In this document: positions 49,350 through 55,144 of the stretch, piece after piece | Numbering within the stretch: the stretch's first letter is position 1 | Layout of the letters: each line of letters opens with the position of its first letter | Assembly (NCBI GenBank): GCA_026260175.1 | Contig: JAKCWW010000079.1 | Span: forward strand, 39,064 to 94,207 | Source: Reticulitermes lucifugus | Lineage: Eukaryota; Arthropoda; Insecta; Blattodea; Rhinotermitidae | Reading direction: 5' to 3' | DNA: 55,144 nt | Program-made: the position numbers and the translations under genes | The notes under the pieces: model-generated | The model's input: the letters and a program-made list of their open reading frames with translations, nothing else | Databases searched by the model: none | What the model was told of the DNA's origin: nothing

Positions 49350-51479
49350 AAAATAGGAGAGGCACTCCAACGTAAAATTTAAACGTGGAAAGACGAGTCT
49401 TAGAATCGAGTAAATACGGTTATACTTTCAATTTTCCATTGAATTTAACGGGTAATTCTAAAGTAAATTGTGAAATTACATTACGCATCTTTAACAAATG
49501 CTTAGCCTTTTAATTATACACGTACTTGATTAATTTTCTATAGCTTATGCATTTTAATAAACATTTTAATAACTGTAAATAACAATGGCAAATTGTAACA
49601 TTTTCATTAAAGAAAACACACAGAGAAATGTACTCATAGTCATTAAATTGAGGGTCTCGCAACAAATGGCTGTGTTATCACACATCGTTTTTTACTTACG
49701 GCTGTGGCGCCATATGGTAATACTCGTATGTCTTATACATGCAAATTAGTTCACCTTTTTTAAACTGGATTAAGTTTCCTACTGAAGAAGCAGTGGCCAA
49801 TTTAAGTTGCTTTATGAAAAAACACATTAATGGCATTTAACGTTTTATATGAACTAATAAGCAGACAGAAGGGAAGGAAAGGAATGTGTGAGACAAGAAA
49901 TATATATTAGAACTTAGATTGAACTTCTAGTTATTGTAATTAAAAATGCGAGAGAAACATTCGTGTGTGAAGCCTGCAGTCTAAATGCAATGGGTGTTTC
50001 GCCATTACTGAGAAGTGTTAATCCCAAATTGCCCACAGCAACAAGTCAGATGCACACTCCGTTTGTTCTATTATTAGTAAAGACTGAATATAGAATATGA
50101 GAAAACTGAACCTATTTCTCTGAAATTTCGATAAATGTAAGCTTACCCGTTTTTGGGAAACTGGGATAAACGTAGCATCTGTGTTCTGTTTCAGTGGCTT
50201 TCTTTCCTTACCAAGTACTTATGACTGCTCGGAGCATATTAATGCTTTATATTGGAAAGGGTTATGGAATTTTGAAACGCACAGCTGTGTACACTTCAGA
50301 CTTGCCTGAGCATGAAAATAAGAGGATGAAGATCTAAATTTGAAAATAACGACGATGCATATATATATATGTTTGTACTATTATACAAATAACAAGCAAA
50401 TAAAAGTATTTCCTCACGCAGCGAGGTAAATAAAACACACACCTCATCCCTTTAAACCGCAAGCAAAGAGAATAAAACGATTCAAAGCGTGAACTGAATC
50501 CCATCATAATGTTTCCGCAACACATATCGGCGCGAAACAAACAATTTCTAGCCAATATATTCACACAGCTCGCAGACCAGTCTCTCTACTATGTAACTCC
50601 GTACTGCAAAATTATTTATGGCGAAGGTTGTCATGCAACTATACAGTAGCCTCTATTTTTTTTCCAAACACTTTAGAAGTTATACGAGAAACAGCGTAAG
50701 TTCTAAGCTGTCCATTTACATCGAATGATTTTTAAAATTTAGAGGCTAAATGTGGAAGATCCTAAACTCTGACACGTTCTTTGAGGTAATAAGATTTTTA
50801 CCTAACTTAACGACACTTTGTTAAGTGCATGTGCTAATTAGCGTTAAACTTCAGGGGAATAGGACCATGAAAAATAGTAGTAGGTGGAAAATTGGTTTGT
50901 AGCAAGTGGATATGACCACTCGCCCTAAGTGTACTGTACCGATATGGGCCTGCGATTGATAAAATTATACTCCATAACTTTCAATCAGGATTGTTAAAAC
51001 TGCGGTTCAGATTCGAGCCGAATTACTCAGTAAGTCATTAATTCTGAGTAATGCACTGGTTAACAAACTCGGGCGAAATGATATAATGTTGAGATCACTG
51101 GGGGATATTAAAGCATGTCCTATTACTGTAGCTGCATTTTAAGAAATTAGCATGCAGTTGCACATAATCTATAGAGGCTTCTTTTTTTCATGCTTTCTGC
51201 TGGTGTTTTAGTTTTAAATTCAGATTTGTATTATTTTCTAAAATCGTGATATTTACCAAAATGGGAGGGAGGTTTTGTGATGAATTTCCAATGTTAAGGG
51301 GTTGGACCCGAACCTACGAGCGTTGAAATTTCCATTGAAGGAGGAAAGAGAATATTTGTAGTGTAAGTGAAAGTGGAGGTTTATTGAGTGAATATTTTAT
51401 TAATGCACGGAGACTACTGCTAAAAGGGATTGTTACATTTTTTATTTAGAGAAGAGTGCTTTATACAACGCAGACAGGT
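49350..51479. other. AT-rich sequence without recognisable genes
   Basis: A short (AT)n tract lies at 50357-50371. Nothing else was identified. Confidence 0.5.
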
Positions 51480-51765
51480 GCAGTTGGTTTTGCGGGTGAG
51501 TGGTCAGCATTCCTTCTTTGCGTTCGGAGAGTTCCGGGTTCTAAGTCGGAACCCGGCTATCCATAAAGGCGCAGGGCACTTGTCTTCAGTCGTTGCAGGC
51601 AAAAGCCGGGACAGTAGCGCACACGGGGCCACGACTGTATCATTCCAGTTTATTACTTGTTGTTACTCCAATTGTCGACGATGTACGATCTGAGTTGCTG
51701 ACAATGTCATAAATAGACCACAAATAAGTAAATAAATAAATGAATGAATAAATAAATAAATAAGC
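51480..51765 (+). mobile_element. tRNA-derived SINE with (AAAT)n tail
   Basis: GGTGAGTGGTCAGCATTCC (A-box-like) is followed by GGAGAGTTCCGGGTTCTAAG (B box GGGTTCTAAGTC), then a G/C-rich body. The end GAGTTGCTGACAATGTCATA runs into an aaat/gaat simple repeat at 51720-51765. No target duplication was located. Confidence 0.7.
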
Positions 51766-52306
51766 GAAACTTAAATAAATACATTGAATTTTAGATTTGT
51801 GGTCGGAATTGTTCTGACCATATGAAAATATTATTTGTTTGGTTGTTTCGTTGAAATGGAGCACAAAACTTTGTCCAAATGTGTGTATCTGGCTCCCTAT
51901 ATTTACTGGGCTTATTTCGAAAGAGAAATTTTGCCCTAGTGTGTTTAGGTTTCTCCTCTCAACGGTGTAACAATTTTCCCCGTATGATAACAAAAGGAAT
52001 AGTTTGGGATTTTTCGGAGAGATGTGTTTTCACTCTTTCTTAGGACTTGAATTTATATAGTCATGGTCTTCCCCGAGCTGTGGAATGTTTCAAGTGATTT
52101 TGTCCGAACAGATCGTTTTTCTATTGACGTAATATCAGCGTTAACAATTTTCCTGCCTTTTGTACTCTAAAACGAACATTTGTTTTATAATTTCCCGATA
52201 TGTTTGTTATTTTTTGAGACACACGGGGCGATGGATGGGCAGATAGACGGACAGTGTATTATGTACGTTGATGCGAATTTTTAGACTTTCGCAGCGGTAT
52301 AGTTGA
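51766..52306. other. No gene; holds a 15-bp match to the 41.8-kb palindrome centre
   Basis: tagactttcgcagcg at 52282-52296 is identical to 41843-41857 at the centre of the palindromic element. Nothing else was recognised. Confidence 0.5.
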
Positions 52307-52502
52307 GGTATCCGTTTTTCTGTGATGTGGCGCTGCGTCACTAAGTTTTTGGTGCCCTGTGGCCAGCCTGAGATTGGATATGGTAGCGGAATTGTAGAAA
52401 GCGGAATATTGTGCCTTTTTTCCTGAATCGCAGGAGGAAGGTCGGGGGAATTAAGGACCAAGCACTAGTGACGCGGCGCCACATGCCAGAAGAACGGAAA
52501 CC
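52307..52502. mobile_element. Small inverted-repeat element
   Basis: Arms of 37 bp at 52307-52343 and 52466-52502 are reverse complements with five mismatches; the core atgtggcgc.gcgtcacta is nearly exact. The 122-bp centre does not code. No flanking target duplication was evident. It may extend left to include the 15-mer shared with the 41.8-kb element. Confidence 0.6.
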
Positions 52503-53340
52503 CCATGTATATGGATGTTTGCTGATGATGCTACTTGCGTTCCAGTAGAGTTTTTCCTTTGAGTTTGTGGGAAGTTCTTGCGGGGTGTTACGTTGCCTCT
52601 TTTAACATTAATTCTTATTCATTTAGCTGCGTACTGTTATTCTTGTTATTGCTGTTATCAAGAGGGTTCCGGACCCTCTCTCACTGCTTTTATTTTCCGC
52701 TGCGGCAATACACGAAGCCTGTCTCTCATCAAAGCAAATCAATTCAACCCTGTCTCCTACTTCATCCTTTGGCTTTACTTCAATGCCACCACGTCCACTT
52801 CTCTGTATCCGATATTTCTCTCTTTTTTCCTGTTGCGTCTGTATCTTATGACGTCGCCTGGGCAATATTATTAATTTTGAATTCATTTCTCATGTATTCG
52901 TTTCTTCTCTTCTCTGAATTTCCGTGTCTGGCAGGCTGCATCTTTTCCGTTATTACTATTATTTTCTTGGCTGATTCAATTGTATCTTGTTAATTTATTA
53001 TTTGTATACCGGTTTATTATTTTTTAAAGATTTTTGTAGAAATGTTTGTGAATCGCTATCAGGGCTTCCTGCCAGATACGGTCTCTAATAATGTATATTT
53101 TCAGTAGGCAATGCACACTATGTTGCTACGTGTGCCGGCATTTCATTTTAATTTCAGGCGTAGCATATAAGAATGTCAATATTGTAGCGTGTTTCTTGTG
53201 ATATAAAATTAAAAGAATATAAAATACCTAAAACATTAAGAAAAGTTATTTAATATAATCCAACCAAATACACTGATTAGTTTCTATTAACATAATTCCA
53301 ACTAAATAGGCTTTCAATCAACAAATATATACGTTTATTG
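52503..53340. other. No gene; pyrimidine-rich plus strand
   Basis: A 152-codon plus-strand open run (52535-52993) is rich in Leu, Phe and Ser because the strand is T/C-rich. No domain is recognisable and I do not call it a gene. Confidence 0.5.
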
Positions 53341-53354
53341 ACTCATGGTGTACA

Positions 53355-53396
53355 CTGTCCTATATATTTCGGCTTCACTGAGCCATCTTCAGGAGG
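53355..53396 (-). other. Hammerhead-like hairpin motif
   Basis: On the minus strand: CTGAAGA (complement of 53386-53392), TGGCT, a short loop, AGCCG, AAAT, AT, ATAGG. Where other copies have C..G around the small loop this one has T..A, a compensatory change. It lies about 200 bp upstream of the Penelope-like relic, in opposite orientation. Confidence 0.45.
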
Positions 53397-53574
53397 AATC
53401 AAATACAAAGAAAAATTGCATGCAAACATAAGTATATATAATCGTCCATTATTTCAAACATAAATGTGTAGAATATGGCAGCAAACTCTTATGTAATATG
53501 TGGCTATCGGCTCAGAAATCCAGGGCTTACCTACAGAAATATTTCTGCCTTTTTCATAATCAATAATATTTTTT

Positions 53575-54480
53575 TCCTACTAGGAAATTCACTGACGATT
53601 TTCTGATAGTCTACGACATCATGAAAATTGACACTGAGAGAATCCAATCCAAGTTGGACAATCTGCATAACAATAGAAAACTCACACCGACTTATGAAAT
53701 GGAAAACATAATCAGTTACCTGGAAATTTAATCATTAGGCAGAGTTATAATGTGGTAATTAACAACTTAAGAAACCAGGAGCTAGGAATTCCACTATCTA
53801 TTTAATGTATATTTGTAGGGCACAAATTTCAACGTATATTTCTCCACAAATAAAAAATACAAAATTTCCGACCGATGTCAATGTCAACAACACAAAATGG
53901 ACACCAAAATACACACAGTACAAAAAAGCGGTTTCCCTGGAAAAATATTATTCCAAATACGCTGAAAAATTAAACACAACTTGCATTAAACTATTTGAGA
54001 GTTGTATACACCTCATCATAAGACCTGGGTCACATTCACTTTTCATAGGCCGTACATCAGAAAAATCACAATCTCTTTAATTATGCTGGCTCAAAAATCA
54101 CCTATAGGACCAAACTCACCACCCAAAAATACTGACAACACCTGTACGTGATAATCTTAGAGTAACAATGGGATATATAATCTCATTTTTCTGGCCTGTA
54201 ATAAAAGTTATATAAAAAAATGGGGCAGATACCTTAAGAGAAGGTACAGTGATAGATACATTAGTTCCAGTAAGAAATTAAATACGTGTACATATTCATT
54301 ACTTATCGTAAGTAATGGAAGATCTTACGGTCCTGTTAAAGAAACTGTGGAATTAATTGCCTAATTCCCAAAAGGCTGTGGAATGAATACTTGCAAAAAA
54401 GGTGTATATTTTCATTGCGTAAAACGGACGATATTTAAAGCGATGATCGAACGATTGGGGGACATGACATAGTGTTTGAG
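53575..54480 (+). pseudogene. Penelope-like element relic: reverse transcriptase and GIY-YIG pieces
   Basis: At 53577-53730 the frame reads PTRKFTDDFLIVYDIM, then RIQSKLDNLHNN and KLTPTYEMENIISYLEI. This is the catalytic YVDD-type block and following segment of a Penelope-like reverse transcriptase, with FTDD retaining both aspartates. At about 54168-54270 another frame reads NGIYNLIFLACNKSYI, then RYLKRRYSDRYISS, matching the GIY...SYI...R signature of the GIY-YIG endonuclease that ends these proteins. A trailing segment near 54375-54480 (WNEYLQKRCIFSL, later GGHDIVFEII) fits the usual tail. The stretch between (53740-54160) has lost recognisable similarity, though a 91-codon run at 53805-54080 is open. 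The 5' part of the reverse transcriptase is missing. It is dead through deletion and frameshift. Confidence 0.7.
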
Positions 54481-55084
54481 ATTATTTACTATGTACCTAC
54501 TTAATCATAACAAGCATTCGCATGTATAAGCTATAGACTTTCTTCTGCTTATAGTGATTGAGTTACATCGCCCCTAGCTGCCCAACACATCTGAAACCTC
54601 GCAGGTATGTAAATATTAATAGGTATGTAGGTATTTACCGTATGACGAGGAATTTATTTCACAGGGGCCATATGATAAACTATAAATTTAAGTTTTAAAT
54701 CAACATATTTTTGCCTCTCATACTTCCTAAATTACTTAATTGATTAAGAATTCATCACTTTTAAAACACCTATATATGGCAGCTATTTAATTTACTGTAA
54801 ACTTTTGTACCCTTAATGTGGTTGACAGCTATTAGGTCTACTATGATACGTCTCTCAATAAATGGGTAGGCAATATCACGTAATGCGCGGAAGTTTCTTT
54901 ACAACCTCTATTGAACAATTGTTTTAATGTAGCTTCACAATTTTAATATTTTCTCGGAAGTTTGAAAATAACAGAACATGCAAATACGGCACATCTGAAA
55001 TGATAGGAAATCCGTACTGAATATTTTTATTAATATTACTACTTGACCCTTATATATAATATATATCTACTAACGGTGATATGC
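54481..55084. other. AT-rich sequence without recognisable genes
   Basis: Nothing was identified; it may include the 3' flank of the Penelope-like relic. Confidence 0.5.
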
Positions 55085-55144
55085 GGGGCACGCGGTGGCG
55101 TAGTTGGTTGAGGCACTGCGCTACAAACCGGAACGTCGCGGGTT
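55085..55144 (+). mobile_element. 5' end of a tRNA-derived SINE, cut by the window edge
   Basis: GGGGCACGCGGTGGCGTAGT and the following 40 bases match the head of the 32.5-kb SINE with very few differences. The window stops at gtcgcgggtt, the same base at which the 105-N gap starts in the other copy. Confidence 0.9.

Noticed and set aside
52535..52993. 152-codon plus-strand ORF
   Set aside because: Composition follows the T/C-rich strand, there is no recognisable domain, and an overlapping second frame is open as well.
1..55144. CRISPR array or bacterial defence system
   Set aside because: No spaced identical repeats, no cas-like or operon structure, and eukaryotic retroelements throughout.

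Overview
This window is eukaryotic, probably insect. It is AT-rich, has no operon-like gene packing, and has no reading frame longer than about 190 codons; the longest frames lie in simple repeats. The interspersed sequence is arthropod-type: tRNA-derived SINEs, C-terminal fragments of a non-LTR retrotransposon, a Penelope-like element remnant and small fold-back elements. The repeat families recall hemimetabolous insects such as cockroaches or termites. That is recognition from memory and was not searched. I found no host gene, exon series, tRNA, rRNA or CRISPR array I could defend. The window looks intergenic or like the inside of a very long intron.

Layout. 0-5.5 kb: a (CA)n tract, a frameshifted relic of an unnamed repetitive insect protein family, then a LINE C-terminal relic. 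8-12.5 kb: a fold-back element with 10-bp target duplications, three SINE-type copies (one broken by a 50-N gap) and an 8-unit repeat of 10 bp. 12.5-25.6 kb: mostly plain AT-rich sequence with a 71-bp duplication, two SINE-like relics and one hairpin motif. 25.6-31.5 kb: a 0.9-kb pyrimidine-rich strand, a perfect 38-bp inverted repeat flanked by TA, triplet repeats and LINE/SINE debris. 32.5-35 kb: a SINE with 14-bp target duplications and a 105-N gap, a 4 x 53-bp minisatellite, and a second relic of the protein family seen at 0.6 kb, covering a mostly different part of it. 37-46 kb: simple repeats, a 441-bp near-palindrome with target duplications, a further fold-back relic and a complete SINE. 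46-55 kb: a long (ATGT)n tract, LINE and SINE copies, a 70-bp duplication, an inverted repeat, a Penelope-like reverse transcriptase/GIY-YIG relic, and the first 60 bp of the same SINE that holds the 32.5-kb gap.

The strongest unexplained signal is a hairpin motif that recurs on both strands: CTGANGA, a short stem-loop closing as Y-GG...CC-G, AAAY, a tiny loop, then GTA, GTC or ATA. It resembles a minimal hammerhead ribozyme. The best copy, on the minus strand at 41669-41715, also has a 4-bp stem I and a GTC triplet. It lies inside a palindromic element with 10-bp direct repeats. Hammerhead motifs are known from Penelope-like elements, and a Penelope-like relic sits at 53.6 kb, so a family of ribozyme-bearing, non-coding fold-back derivatives is a testable idea. 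One stem II feature does not fit the canonical ribozyme and is described in the findings.
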